From the NCBI GenBank assembly GCA_012934845.2, contig WNNJ02003541.1:148147-212146 (forward strand): DNA of 64,000 bases. The letters are read 5' to 3'. The notes under the pieces are model-generated. The model made no database searches, was not told where the DNA came from, and saw nothing but the letters and a program-made list of their open reading frames with translations. The translations under genes and the position numbers were made by a program. The first letter of the stretch is position 1. The number at the start of each line of letters is the position of its first letter. This document shows positions 11,607 to 22,605 of the stretch, piece by piece. The DNA is from Pomphorhynchus laevis. Its lineage: Eukaryota; Acanthocephala; Palaeacanthocephala; Echinorhynchida; Pomphorhynchidae.

Positions 11607-11650
11607 TTAAAATTTAGACTGCTATACGATATATTGATGACTGTAAATCT
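11513..11650. repeat. Segmental duplication, copy 1 (spans an RTE/LINE junction)
   Basis: About 137 bp here recurs in direct orientation at 12,175-12,313. The unit includes the end of the RTE-like insert, the 9-bp target duplication and the flanking family A sequence, so it was copied after the RTE insertion. Confidence 0.9.
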
Positions 11651-12174
11651 TTACAGGCAGACTTGGATCGCGTTCATGATTGGTGCCGCTCTACTGGATT
11701 ACATCTTAACGTTAATAAGTGTGTACTTATGAGAATGGGTAAAAAATCCAGTAATTTTACATATCATATCGGTAATGTGCTTCTCACTGAAGTATCACAT
11801 CATAGGGATTTAGGAATTATCGTGCAGGCATCATTAAAAACTAAACTTAATAGTGAAAGAGCAATAAAAAGCGCTACTCGTGCTCTATATATTGTAAAGA
11901 ACTCATTCCTTAAGATTACCACGAATGTCTTTAGAAATTTGTTTAACACGTTGGTTCGTCCGCATTTAGAGTATGCAATTCAGGCTTCTTTCTCGGTGAC
12001 CAAACAAGAAATTACAGATGTAGAGTCAGTCCTAAGGCGAGGTTCTCGTTTACATTCGAATGCGAGATTGGATTGCGCATCTCGATTAGATTTGCTAAGA
12101 ATTCAACCGATGTCATCACGATTTTTTTCTTGACTTGATAAAATAGATTTATTTATTATTAGTATTATTATTGA

Positions 12175-12313
12175 TCCTCATAGTGATTTCAACTGCAATC
12201 GATCTGTCTAATACTACGGTGCTGCCCAGATATAGAAAATCCTCTTTCGTTTTAATGCTAATACCATCTATCATTAAAATTTAGACTGCTATACGATATA
12301 TTGATGACTGTAA
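12175..12313. repeat. Segmental duplication, copy 2
   Basis: Second direct copy of 11,513-11,650, with a few substitutions and a small indel. It lies just after the interruption of LINE copy A1. Confidence 0.9.
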
Positions 12314-12369
12314 ATATCATTCGTGACACAATATCATTTGTGATTATTTTGCGAAAGAACTTAGCTCTA

Positions 12370-13130
12370 CCTGTTGTGCGGTAGCAGTTGAACCATTACT
12401 TCAACCGATCCCATCCGAGACCGTTTTCGAAAACAGAACAACGACTAAAGACCAGAATGCAAGAGCTGATATTGAATGTTACGGCTTATACGGAGATAAT
12501 ACAAAGCGGTCAATACTTGACATTTGCATTTTCAGCCATTTGGCTCCGTCCTACTCCGTCAGCTCTGTGCAGAGCCCGTTCCGCTACCACAAATCGAGGA
12601 CGGTCGCCAAATACGGTGAACGCGTAGAGCGATTTGAAAGAACAGGTTTCTTCCCTGTGGTTCTTGCGTCAAATGGAGGACTTGGTCAGGGCGCAAAATC
12701 ATTACTAAAATGTATCTCTAAGCTAAAAGCCGACAGAGGACGTACACTATACAACGACATTGTCAGCTCAATGCGCTCAATGATTGGAATAAAATTGGCT
12801 AAAGCTGTGTCGATGTGCGTAAGGGCTGCGAGATCGACGTTGACCAGACCGTTGCTCATCGGGGTTACTGATAACCCTAATTTCTTCAGCCCACTTGATG
12901 CAAACAGCCGTCTCAATTCCAACGTGAACATTGCATTTTAAATATAATTTACAAGGTAAGGGCCCATTTGAGGGTAACCAATTCTTTGTATGTTAGTAAT
13001 AAAGTATCTTTTATGAAAAAAATATTATTGTTTCAATAATAATGGTGAGGTTTTTTAATTGTAAATTAAGGCTCATTTGCGGGAACCTATATTAATGTAA
13101 TAATATTTGTGATATTAAAAAAATTGTTTC
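12370..13130 (+). mobile_element. R2-like-order reverse transcriptase family: C-terminal nuclease-like piece
   Basis: The + frame to the TAA at 12,939-12,941 reads ADIECYGL, ICIFSHLAPS, KYGERVERFERTGFFPVVL, ASNGGLGQGAKSLL, then SMCVRAARST. I recognise this as the C-terminus of a reverse transcriptase family common in marine invertebrates, where an 'R.DI...F.DVRVF.P' segment (PD-(D/E)XK-like) is followed by 'YGERV...F.P.V....GG.G'. Two further pieces are at 41,640-43,470 and 46,330-46,700 (both -). A shared 3' motif GGGCCCATTTG follows the stop (12,960) and also lies at 46,345-46,355. Only the C-terminal third remains; clade assignment is an inference. Confidence 0.6.
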
Positions 13131-13154
13131 AACGGCTTACAAGCAGGGGCTTAA

Positions 13155-13206
13155 ATAGCCGGTTCACATTTAACGTGGCAAATGCGTGCCACGTTAAATA
13201 AACGTT
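13155..13206 (-). mobile_element. LINE family B 3'-terminal snippet with hairpin
   Basis: TTTAACGTGGCA at 13,169-13,180 pairs perfectly with 13,187-13,198 around AATGCG. The sequence is the reverse complement of the 3' end of family B LINEs (GCATTTGCCACGTTAAA at about 20,940-20,955 and near 59,790). Confidence 0.6.
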
Positions 13207-13211
13207 GCACG

Positions 13212-13460
13212 CATTTAATAGGAATTTTTGATATTAATGTATGCGCTTGTACACCGGTTGGACGGTTATCCGAGTGCTTCGATCACATTACGTTCATCGA
13301 TTTTGATAGGTCACAGCAAAACTTTCTATAAAACAAGGCATTGTAGGTATCCAAAATGCTGGAGACTGTTGCACAGTGTACTTAATATGTGGAATTATCT
13401 GCCTGAGGAAATCTTCCTCCCGGAGTCAGCATTTGTTCAAAAAATTATTAAAGACATGGG
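13212..13460 (+). mobile_element. LINE family A RT C-terminus (probably end of copy A1)
   Basis: Reads LILMYALVHRLDGYPSASI, then LHSVLNMWNYLPEEIF, aligning with YLDIVAMWHLVRGKEGFPS and LSHRALNVWNSLPEDVV at the end of the 24-28 kb family A copy. Copy A1 stops at the corresponding point (SRFF near 12,125), so this is likely its tail, displaced by the 12,134-13,210 insertions. Confidence 0.65.
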
Positions 13461-13522
13461 TCATCAAGAAGACGAGAAACGATTCATGGATATATTCTTA
13501 AAAAAACTTACATATACATACA

Positions 13523-14611
13523 ATGAAGAAAGCAAATTCGAAGAGAGCGTCAAACACTATACATATCACGCAACATCGTAATGCGTATAAGCGGCTAGAG
13601 GTCGAATGCTGCAATAAAGGCTGTGAAGTGTGGTCTATTGTCGACATTCCTTTAAATACCGAGTCGTCACTCAAGAGCAAGGACTTTTATTGCGGCTTTT
13701 GTTCTGCTACAATGATTTCGGCCCTCCAAATGAAACTAGTGCAAGATATGGTTTGTGATGTGAATTGTTGTGATATATCGTTACCTCTCAAATTAAATGA
13801 CGTTCGTGTCTCTCAAGACATTACGGACCATCAAACTTCGATAAACACCTGTACCGTTAATCCTGTCGTTAAGTTGCCATTAGATGACAGTTGAACTCCT
13901 GACCTATGTGAACTGCGGATTGAATTACTTTCACTATCATTTACGCATCAGCACGATAATACTTCAAATGCCGAACTTCAAATGCTGTCATCCTTTCAGG
14001 ACAAAGAAAAATCGGTCATTCATGTTGAACAAACTACACCAGCTGTAAACAAAGGAAGGGTATGGCGCAACTCCCTATTGCAATCTACACGAAACTCTGG
14101 ATCGACAGACCATCAATTGGGTGAAATCAGAGGTAGCGATTCGAGTGGGGTCATCGATAGAAAACAGAAGGCCAAAAATAAAAATAAATCAGGAAATTAT
14201 TTACCTTCCAATGGTCAGAACATTTCTTTGGACAACGTTCCTTCCACAAACTACCGTTCGCATCCAGATAGGTCTTGCAATATCCTATTTAGTGGTATCC
14301 CTGAATCAAAGGCCAGCAACTCACAAACACGTATGAATGACGATGTGTCCAGCCTCCGTACTGTGTTCTGTCAGTTATTCTTAGAAGGTGATGAGAAGCT
14401 AGCTTATACTCTGAAGGTTACAAAGTTGTTTCGACTTGGAAAAAAGGTGGTAGAGAAACCAAGATTGTTGAAAGTTGTATTATCTTCCGCAAAACATACA
14501 GACTTTTTGCTCAAACGTGGTTTTCGACTTAAAGATTATCCACATCGTATTCTTAAGGATCTGAGTCTCGAAGATCGTTTAAAGTTGAAAGAAGCAAAAA
14601 CAGAATTATGA
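13523..14611 (+). pseudogene. LINE A3 ORF1 (Cys-finger + RRM-like protein)
   Basis: Single frame with one internal TGA at 13,892-13,894 and a second TGA at 14,609-14,611, where the sister copy has Arg. The N-terminus has a Cys-rich finger (LEVECCNKGCEVWSIV ... FYCGFCSATM) that looks like half of a PHD-type zinc finger. A low-complexity linker follows, then the RRM-like block (CNILFSGIPESKASNSQ, then RMNDDVSSLRTVFCQLF, then KPRLLKVVLSSAKHT) and a basic tail (RILKDLSLEDRLKLKEAK). Presumed role: binding of the element's RNA. Confidence 0.85.
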
Positions 14612-14640
14612 AACCGGCTATCTGAAGATGAAACGAACTT

Positions 14641-16687
14641 ATGCATACGAAATTTTCAGGTTGTCAGGTGGCGCCAAGTAGTTCGTTGGAATCCCATAAC
14701 TATCAACATCGTCACTTAGCAGTATCCAGTTTGAATCTTGCTAGTTCGTCTGGAAAAGGTAGTTTCAACAGTCATTCATCGCAACTCTTGGGTAACGTTA
14801 GTTTCAATTCTGATCTGGGACACTTAGTTTCATTCAACAAATTATTCATTGTTCCTAGTAATCCCTTACCACAACCCACACGCTATTTATCGATTGGGTA
14901 TTCTAATCTTCGTAGTTTGCCTGCTCAAATAGTGGAGTTGAAGTATCACATGCTTTCTCATTCGTATGGCATTTTCTGCGTTGCTGAATCATGGTTGCAT
15001 CAATATATTGTCGATACCACTGTGAACATTCCTGGATTTCGCCTTCTACGAAGCGACAGGATATCAGGTAGGCGAGATGGCGGTGTCGCCGCATATGTCG
15101 GAGAAAATTTCCTCATATCTGAGGTGTTGAATATTTATGACCCTTGTGGGTCGTTTGAGACTCTATGCTTCCGTATCGATCACTCAGCGACCAGTATAAA
15201 TTTTTGCGTCGTATATCGATCTCCGTCAGTAATTGCAGACACTGATCAACTAAAACTTATTTTACAATCGGTATGTTCCTCCCCTCACTTCATTCTTTTG
15301 GGCGATTTTAATCTTCACGATATAGATGGTCAGACTATGTATTTTCTGATGGTAGTTCCACGGAAAGGAAAATATCTGAGTTCCTCTCTGAGGAACTCAT
15401 GCTGATTCAGCACATACAAGAACCAACTTGCTTAACTTCAAGATCGGATTCGGTACTTGATCTGGTGTTTTCCAGATATGTAGGAGACATAATCAAAGTT
15501 GATCATCTCCCTCCTTTAGGAAGTAGTGACCACTGCTTGCTCTCCTTGACGGCTGTCCCTTATTCCAGATTCTGTCCACCTTGCTCAAAAACTTCCAAAC
15601 GTCATTGGTCGAAAGTGAGAAGAGAAGATGTTTTGAGAGTTTACAACCAATTCCGGTGACTTTCATGAACACGGACAAGCTATCATTGAATATGATCACT
15701 GATTACCTACATAAATTATCTGATATTCTTGCCCCTATGCGCGAATCCTCTTATGCTGCTAAGCCACTTGCATGGATAGATTCCAACGTCAGACAGCTAA
15801 TAAGTTCAAGGAATTGTTTATGGAAGCTTCAGCGTTCTGACTCTAGTTTCTCTGCCAGATATAAATATGTTCGAAATCTTTATACTAGAGTGAAAGCAAC
15901 AAAACGATGTGCATTCGAATCGTCTATCGCTAATAATGTTACATGAAATCCAAAACTATTCTGGGCTTATGTTCGTCGCAACAGAACCCTTAACACAGAA
16001 ATCAAGTATGTCCTTAATGCGGAGGGATGTATGATAACTTCTCAGAGTGGTATTGTGGAATTCCTTGCTACGTCTTTTTCGCTACCGACAAATTATTCAC
16101 ATAGAGCTTCTATCACTTCGCATGGTGTAGCATTAGGGCAATCTTCGCGTTTTCTTCCAGTAACGATTAGTGAGATTGTAAGTCAGCTTGATCAGCTTGA
16201 CCCATTTAGCTCTACTGGCCCTGATGACATTTCTCCGTTTCTCTTGAAGAATTTATCTAGATATTTGGCTCCTTCCCTTCTTGCTATGATAAAAGTTTGA
16301 CCAGTGGATGTGTTCCTGAAGTCTGGAAAACTGCCATCGTAGTTCCGATCCCAAAGAAAACCATTGCAACGGCTTGTACTGACTATAGACCAATCAGCCT
16401 GACTAGTTCTCTATGCAAAGTGCTTGAAAAGTTGATCGCCACCCGGATCAGGCATCACTTGAGGGAACTCGGAATAATGTCGTCTTCTCAACACGGTTTC
16501 CTCCCTGGTCGTTCCTGCTTAACAAACTTATTGACTTCACGCGAAATGTGGGTTGAGGCGGTCAGTCGCGGCCAATCAATCAATGTGGTATTCATTGACT
16601 TTTCAAGAGCATTCGATCGGGTGCCGCATGAGAGCTTGGTAGCATTACTATTTAACTACGGCATTCCTGTAATGTTGTGTAAGTGGA
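14641..16687 (+). pseudogene. LINE A3 ORF2, 5' part: endonuclease and RT fingers/palm
   Basis: Endonuclease motifs: SNLRSLPAQIVELKYHM, VAESWLHQ (catalytic Glu), VVYRSPS, LLGDFNLHDID, LGSSDHCLL. RT motifs: GPDDISPFLLKNL, DYRPISLTSSLCKVLEKL, QHGFLPGRSCLTNLLTSREM, FIDFSRAFDRVPHES. The frame shifts near 15,340, 15,650 and 16,295, and there is a TGA near 15,945. The remainder of the RT (VPQGTVLGPLLF, FADDLKLW) lies beyond LINE B1 at 20,977-21,878. Confidence 0.85.
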
Positions 16688-16785
16688 AATAACATACAAT
16701 CTCCCGTCATCTACAATAAATAACATACAATCTAATATACATACAACGAGGAGAATAAAATCACGAATCAAACGACTATATACAA

Positions 16786-18110
16786 ATGGGTCGGAAAAAA
16801 CAAAAGTCTCAAGTTCCCAACCATGTTGCGTCCAACACCGATGTTAGAGATGTTTCCAATGGATCTGAACAACAAGTCCTTTGCTCAAACAATGATTGTC
16901 ACACGTGGGTAAGTATTTGGACTTCAGAATCCCAGGCATCTTGCCTTGCAGACAACGAATTCTACTGTGGCTACTGTTCGGCTAAGATGATAAATACGAT
17001 GAAGAGTGAAATAGAGAGTCTCAAGACAAATATATTGAAACTATCTGGCAATGCAGCGATGTCCACACATGCCTCTTCGTATTGTAATAAGTCTCAACCT
17101 CGATGCCCAATTCTCCCGCATTCGATTGCCTCTAAGAATGCCAAATCTCCCATCTCTTCTACAGGTATTACTATACATCCTTCAATTTTGCGCAATCAAT
17201 CAGCTCAATCTTCTGATGTTACTGTCATTGACCATTTGCAACCCAGTATTTCTTTTGTCGTATCAGATAAATCACCTTACATTTCTACCCCTCATCGCGT
17301 TTCTACGTCATCATCAGATAATCCATTATCAGATAATCTGAAGGAGCCGCTCAAGTTTATGATAAATCTACCGATACAGTGACGGAGCCGCAAATTGTTA
17401 CAACTAATGTATGTTCACTCCCCGACACCCCACGTCCCGTCCTTCCTGTCTCGTTTCTCAATAACTTGCATCCATCAATTAAAATCACCTCCACCAGCCT
17501 CCACTATCCTTCCACTCATAACCTTTCCTCACATCGCTTGCCACCCGCTTTATTATCATTATCCTCTATGTCTCCCGTCGTCAAACCAAATCCCTCCAAA
17601 TCATCAACTGCCAGCTCTTCTATCGTGATGTCAACTACTCACGTCAGTCGTCCTCCTTTACGGAAGCGCTTTGCTTCTCGCGATCGTTGCGTCATTGTTA
17701 CTAATATCACGCCTTCTACCTCCTTATCCCCACAAGCACGTCTGGACCACGATGTTTCCGCCTTCAGATCCATCCTCTCGTCTATTGTTCCTGCGGATAA
17801 ACTATCCTTTTTCAAGGACATTTCTCCAGTCGCATTCATCCGTCTAAACAAATCTTCTCAATCTAATCCTTCCCAGCCCCCTCTCCTAAAAATTGTTTTC
17901 AAGAATCGCTCTCACGCGTCTTCTGTCCTCTCTCAACGATTCAAACTCATGTCATCTTCAACCACTCGAATTTCCCCGATCGCGCCCCTTCCGAAATCGC
18001 TCAAATCTCTTCAGCCCGCATCGAAAAACGTCGTCGCGAGGAAAACGGCGAAACTTCACTCGCCATCCGAAACATAGACGGAAATTTTCAAATTGTCCAC
18101 ACCCGTCCAA
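16786..18110 (+). pseudogene. LINE B1 ORF1 (Cys-finger + RRM-like protein)
   Basis: Starts at MGRKKQKSQV. Finger region: VLCSNNDCHTWVSIWTSESQ then FYCGYCSAKM, the same C-x4-C-x-W ... C-x2-C plan as family A. After a Ser/Pro/Thr-rich linker comes the RRM-like block CVIVTNITPST, DHDVSAFRSILSSIV, PPLLKIVFKNRSHASSVL, and a basic tail (ARIEKRREENGETSLAIRN) visible only after a frame change. Shifts near 17,380 and 17,970 break the ORF. Confidence 0.8.
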
Positions 18111-18118
18111 AAATTCGA

Positions 18119-20892
18119 TGGCGCTCCATCTCTCCTATGTGTCTTCTCCACTAGTCTCTTTCGACACAGCATACGGTTTCCGCCTCGGTCTCCTCAACAC
18201 TAGATCTATTCTCAATAAATCCGATCTTATCCTCAACCTATTCACCAAGCAATCCATCGATCTCTTCTGCCTCACCGAATCCTGGCACTCAGATTCCGAC
18301 GACCTTTCCATTCGCCGTCTGCTCTCTGCCGGTTGCTCCCTAGTCGAATCTCAGCTCATGCCCTTCTAAATCCTCTAATCATGGCGGCATCGTCGCATTC
18401 GCGCGTCACCCAGCGTCTCTTCGCAAAATCAATCCCCCTTTCAGTCCTTGCTCTTTTGAATTGCTCACTTGTCGTTATTCTAACTCGATCACTCTAGATC
18501 TCGCCATTGTATACCGTCCTGGTTCATCAGCTCCTACAGCCTTACCGAACTCGCTGACCTCCTTTCTCATTGTTCTTTGTCCTCAATCCCTTCACTCGTT
18601 CTAGGTGACTTCAATATCCGCCTAGACCGCCCCTCTTCCACAGATTCCATCCGCTTCATCAACATTCTATCCAACTACAATTACAAACTAATCTCCACTG
18701 CCTATACTTGGCGGGGCACTCGACATCATCGCTGTCCCCGATTTGCGATCTATCCGATCACTTTCTTATCACCCTTGATCTCACTCGCAACCACACCCCT
18801 CACACACCTACAATCCTACGTCGCCCTTGGAGAAATCTTGACCTTTCCCTTCTCCGCTCTGCCTTACTCAAATCGTCTCTATCATTACCCACAATAACAT
18901 ATTCATCTCCTCACGATCTCGCCTTTCTTTTCGACTCTGAACTCACATCCACTCTCGATATTCTCTTGCCCTTCAAGTCTCACCCACACCGTCGCTTGCA
19001 CCGTGCCCCATGGTTTGACATCCAATGCCTACTCTCAAAGCGTCGACTCCGCCATGCTTTTCGAGTCTATCACCGCTCTCTCAGACGCGATTTCCGCTCG
19101 ATCACTCCGTCTTTCCGTGATTCCTATCTTGCTCTTCGCCGGTCTCATCTCAACTACTACGTACCAAATGCAACTCCTTCTGGCAGCATAAAATAATCAC
19201 TTCATTCAACTCTAAGACTCTCTGGCATACTTTTAACTCAATCCTGGCTCGTTCCTCTACGCCTTGCAACATCAATGCTAATGATTATTCGTCATTTCTC
19301 CAGACTAAAGTATCCACGCTGCTCTCTCACACCCCGTTCTCCATCCTATTCCACTCTGCCCAGTCTACTCTCATCCTTCCCGAACTCTTTCATCTTCTCC
19401 CTGTATCACCTACAGAAGTATCATCTGTCCTCATGTCCTTGCCCAACAAAACCTCACCTGCCGATCCCCTGCCTACCCACATATTAAAATCTATATGCTC
19501 ATCGATATCCCCATTTCTCACAACCTTGTTTAACTCGTCCATCCGCAGTCGTATCTTCCCTTCACACTGGAAATCCGCAATCGTTCGTCCCCTCCTTAAG
19601 AAACAATCGCTCGACCCCTCCCTTCCTTCCAGCTATCGCCCCATTTCACTACTCCCTACTCTTTCTAAGCTCTTAGAACGCCTCATCTTAATACAAATCA
19701 ACGCTTATCTCTCCTCATCCAATCTGTACCCTCCTTTCCAATCCGCTTTCCGCTCTAATCACTCGACAGAAATCGCATGCATAAAAGTGTACAACGACTT
19801 ACTCATTTCTCGAGACAAGGCTCTATATAGTGTTCTCATCTCCCTGGACCTCTCCTCCGCATTCGACATTGTCGACCACTCCGTCCTCCTTTCTCGCCTT
19901 CGTTATGATTACGGCTTTTCTTCCTCCTCCGTAGCTTGGTTCGCCTCATATCTATCCGACCGTTCCTTTCGCGTCTGTTCTAATTCATCATCCTCCCCTC
20001 CCATCCCTATTTTTTTGCGGGGTTCCACAAGGTTCAGTCCTAGGTCCCCTGCTTTTCTCTCTTTTGCTTGGCGATCTCTCTCCATTTATCAAACCTTACT
20101 CCTTTAACGTCATGCAATACGCCGATGACATTCTAATCTATGCTCATGCACCCGCACATCGCATACACGATATCGCCATTTCTGCCTCCAACTGTCTCTC
20201 TTCTATCTACAAGCGTCTCTCCAATCTCCATCTCGTTCTAAACGCCGAAAAGTCCAAAATAATGTGGATCCTTCCCCGTAAACCAAGCATATCTCCTCCC
20301 ATTGTATCTTTTGCCTCATCGATCATCCCTGTAGTCCACAATCTCACTTTCTTAGGCTTCCATTTCGATGATCACCTTTCCTTTAAACCCTTCGTCCGTG
20401 ACAAGGTCCGCTCGTCTAACTTAATTCTTCGTGACATCCGCCGTATCCGCCCCCTTATCGACTTCCGTTCTTGTATGTCTCTTCTTTCATCGCTTCTTTT
20501 CCCTAAAATCGATTACTGCCTTAGCCTTTTCGCCAATTCTCCAAAATCGAATAATGCCAGTGCTGACCACACATCCACATATTTTGCCCAACTCTCCTGG
20601 CCCACCATCCACATCCGCATCAAACTCCGCCTTCTTCTCATTACTTTTCGTCTCATCGCTGTCGGCTCCCCATCGTTCATCAACCTTCCTTTCTTAGACG
20701 ATAACCTCGCTATCGCTTCGTTCCTGTCATACCCTCTTACTCCACGTTCCTAATTACTCCAACAACTACGGTCTCCGATCCTTCCTCGTCGCCGCTTCAC
20801 TCGCCTGGAATCAACTCCCTCTCGACGTCCGCCGCGCTCCCTCTTTTATCACATTCAAACACCTCCTCCGTTCACACCTTCTCGACGCCTGA
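18119..20892 (+). pseudogene. LINE B1 ORF2: endonuclease and reverse transcriptase
   Basis: Endonuclease: [136 protein letters not shown] (about 20,108-20,155), [15 protein letters not shown] and NLTFLGFHFDDHLSFKPFV. It ends HLLDA-TGA at 20,890. Several frameshifts (near 18,370, 18,710, 19,200, 20,030, 20,750) make it a dead copy. YADD is intact. Confidence 0.85.
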
Positions 20893-20968
20893 TTCACAGT
20901 TTTGTTTTTGTTGTGGTCATGTAAGCGTGCGCTGGCACGCATTTGCCACGTTAAAAAAATAAATCTTT

Positions 20969-21878
20969 TAAGTGGATTTAAGATTTCCTACGTAATCGAT
21001 TCTTTAGGGTGAGAGCTGGCACCCATCGTTCCACTCTCAGACGCGTTTACTGTGGTGTTCCGCAGGGTACCGTACTAGGACCTCTGTTGTTTATTGTGTT
21101 CCTTAACGATTTATTGTCGCGGATTCAGAGTCCCTGTCTTGCTTTTGCTGACGACCTCAAACTATGGTCTGTAAATGATATTGATCCGCTTGGCATTTCC
21201 CTGCATGAAGACCTTAATGAAATATACCAATGGAGTGAGGCTACTGGTATGAAGATCAATGTTGACAAATGCGGCCACATGAAATTAGGAAGGCGTTGCG
21301 ATGACCGTCGTTTTCGCCTAGGAACTTCAATTCTTAATGTCGTCATGGAGTATAGGGATCTGGGTGTCATGGTGCATAGGACATTGAAATTCCGATCAAA
21401 TACAGAGTTTGCCTATAGCAAGGCTTTGCGAGCTATGTACTGCGTCAAAAATACATTTAATCGTATTAATCCATACGTCTTCAAAAGACTTTACTGCGCT
21501 CTTGTTTGCCCATATATAGAGTACTGCGTGCAAGCAGTTTTTCAATACACTAAGAAAGAGTTCAATAGACTAGAGTCAATCCTTCGTAGAGGTTCTCGAA
21601 TGTGTATGGATGGATCATATTCATATCGTGAGCGGCTTGAATTTCTAAAGATACCATCTTTGGGTCAGAGGATATATTACCTAGACCTTGTTTCATTATG
21701 GCGAATAGTTAATGGGATAGATGGGTTTCCCTCGTGCTATGTTAAAGTTTGTTCTCAGACGCGTCGTGGCCACCCGTTGAAACTATTTAAGTTTCGCCAC
21801 GGTAAAGTAGTGAGTTTGGCTAGGCTCTCACATCGAGCATTAAACGCCTGGAACACGTTGCCAGCCATTTGGTTATAA
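20969..21878 (+). pseudogene. LINE A3 ORF2, 3' part: RT catalytic and C-terminal region
   Basis: Continuation of A3 ORF2 after the B1 insertion: VYCGVPQGTVLGPLLF, CLAFADDLKLW (about 21,135-21,170), VDKCGHMKLG, YRDLGVMVHRTLKF, LYCALVCPYIEYCVQ, ESILRRGSRM and LSHRALNAWNTLPAIWL-stop. An in-frame TAA follows KWI at 20,977-20,985; from 21,009 onward the frame is open to its natural end. Confidence 0.85.
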
Positions 21879-22077
21879 CTTGTAATACTAATAAATAAAT
21901 ATTCATTGATATTTAATGTTTTTAAACAAAATTTGTGAATAGTTTAAACAGTCATTAGCGGCTAGTAACTAGTTACCTATAATATAATATATATTATATA
22001 TTTGCAGTGATTTGTTCTTTTTTGCTTGTTGATTTCTTTTTCTTTGTTTCTTATTTTTTATTTCATTTTTTTGCAAA

Positions 22078-22107
22078 CTGTGATCAGGCAAAATAGCCTG
22101 ATCACAG
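22078..22107. repeat. 12-bp stem-loop at LINE A3 3' end
   Basis: CTGTGATCAGGC (22,078-22,089) pairs perfectly with 22,096-22,107 around AAAATA. Two AGCTTTGTAATA units follow. Stem-loops with short terminal repeats are typical of CR1-like 3' ends, where the RT recognises its RNA. Confidence 0.75.
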
Positions 22108-22140
22108 CTTTGTAATAACAATAGCTTTGTAATAATAATG

Positions 22141-22605
22141 TCCCAACATATATGCAGTTCTTGCTTTTACAATTGTTTATTCCGCGTATTTTAAACTTTA
22201 CTCCATTTCTTACGGATTTAATATTTTGATTTCGTCACTGTTTTGCACTTAAGGCATCTTTTATCACCGCACTGTGAACTCGAAGCTTCATTACGTTGAA
22301 CGCTTGACGAAATATGCATTATAGATATTTTCTTGGGCATCTTAAATACAACCCTAACTTTAGAGGTTATTCTTTATGATTTATTAAGTTAAAAAATCTT
22401 AATGTAGGGTGATAGTTAGTGTGCATTGTCACAAAATTTTCGTTTTGTTTTTCTTTATATTTAACGCTTTAATACTAGAAATTCGTTTAACAGATGTTAT
22501 ATGTTTAATCACCATTCTTCGCGGATAACACCTTGCGAATAGCTTTATAAGCTGGTTAGCAAGTCGAAACTGTCAGCTATTTCAGCGCGTGTACGTCGCA
22601 CTGAT
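22141..22605. other. Unassigned spacer
   Basis: Moderately AT-rich sequence between the end of LINE A3 and the ankyrin-type pseudogene. No coding frame, repeat or RNA gene was recognised. Confidence 0.5.

Larger units (their letters stand above)
10310..12133 (+). mobile_element. LINE family A copy A1: reverse transcriptase, 5'-truncated
   Basis: RT of a CR1-like LINE, beginning at PDDISPYLI (about 10,320), then FRQGRLCSSNLLTARESW, FLDFSKAFDRVPHKG, VVPQGSALGPLLF and LAFADDLKI (10,945-10,972). The frame then meets the RTE-like insertion and resumes at 11,616 with DCKSLQADLDRVHDW, HRDLGIIV and SVLRRGSRLH. The 13-bp-spaced upstream part has lost its endonuclease. A C-terminal piece at 13,212-13,460 probably belongs to the same copy, cut off by later insertions. 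Confidence 0.8.
16688..20968 (+). mobile_element. LINE family B copy B1 (L2-like), full-length insertion
   Basis: A 4.28-kb insertion flanked by TAAGTGGA duplications. It has a 5' leader of about 98 bp, ORF1 (from 16,786), ORF2 (about 18,119-20,892), and a 3' end with the family's TCATGTAAGCGTGC ... GCATTTGCCACGTT motif followed by A/T-rich sequence. The coding strand is strikingly rich in C and T. L2 clade suggested by QSAFRSNHSTEIACIKVYND, LDLSSAFDIVDHSVLLSRL and [15 protein letters not shown]. Being inside A3, it is younger than A3. Confidence 0.9.
13461..22140 (+). mobile_element. LINE family A copy A3, full-length but broken, split by LINE B1
   Basis: CR1-like LINE with short 5' leader, ORF1, ORF2 and 3' tail. 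It is split at 16,687 by LINE B1, with the 8-bp target duplication TAAGTGGA at 16,680-16,687 and 20,969-20,976, and resumes in frame with KWI-stop-DFLRNRFFRVRAG. The 3' region has the conserved GCGGCTAGTAACT (about 21,958-21,970), a 12-bp stem-loop (22,078-22,107) and a short tandem AGCTTTGTAATA tail, an arrangement like CR1 3' ends. Confidence 0.88.

Noticed and set aside
12686-12931. Minus-strand ORF of 81 residues
   Set aside because: Shadow of the R2-like-order RT fragment, whose plus-strand reading matches the other copies.
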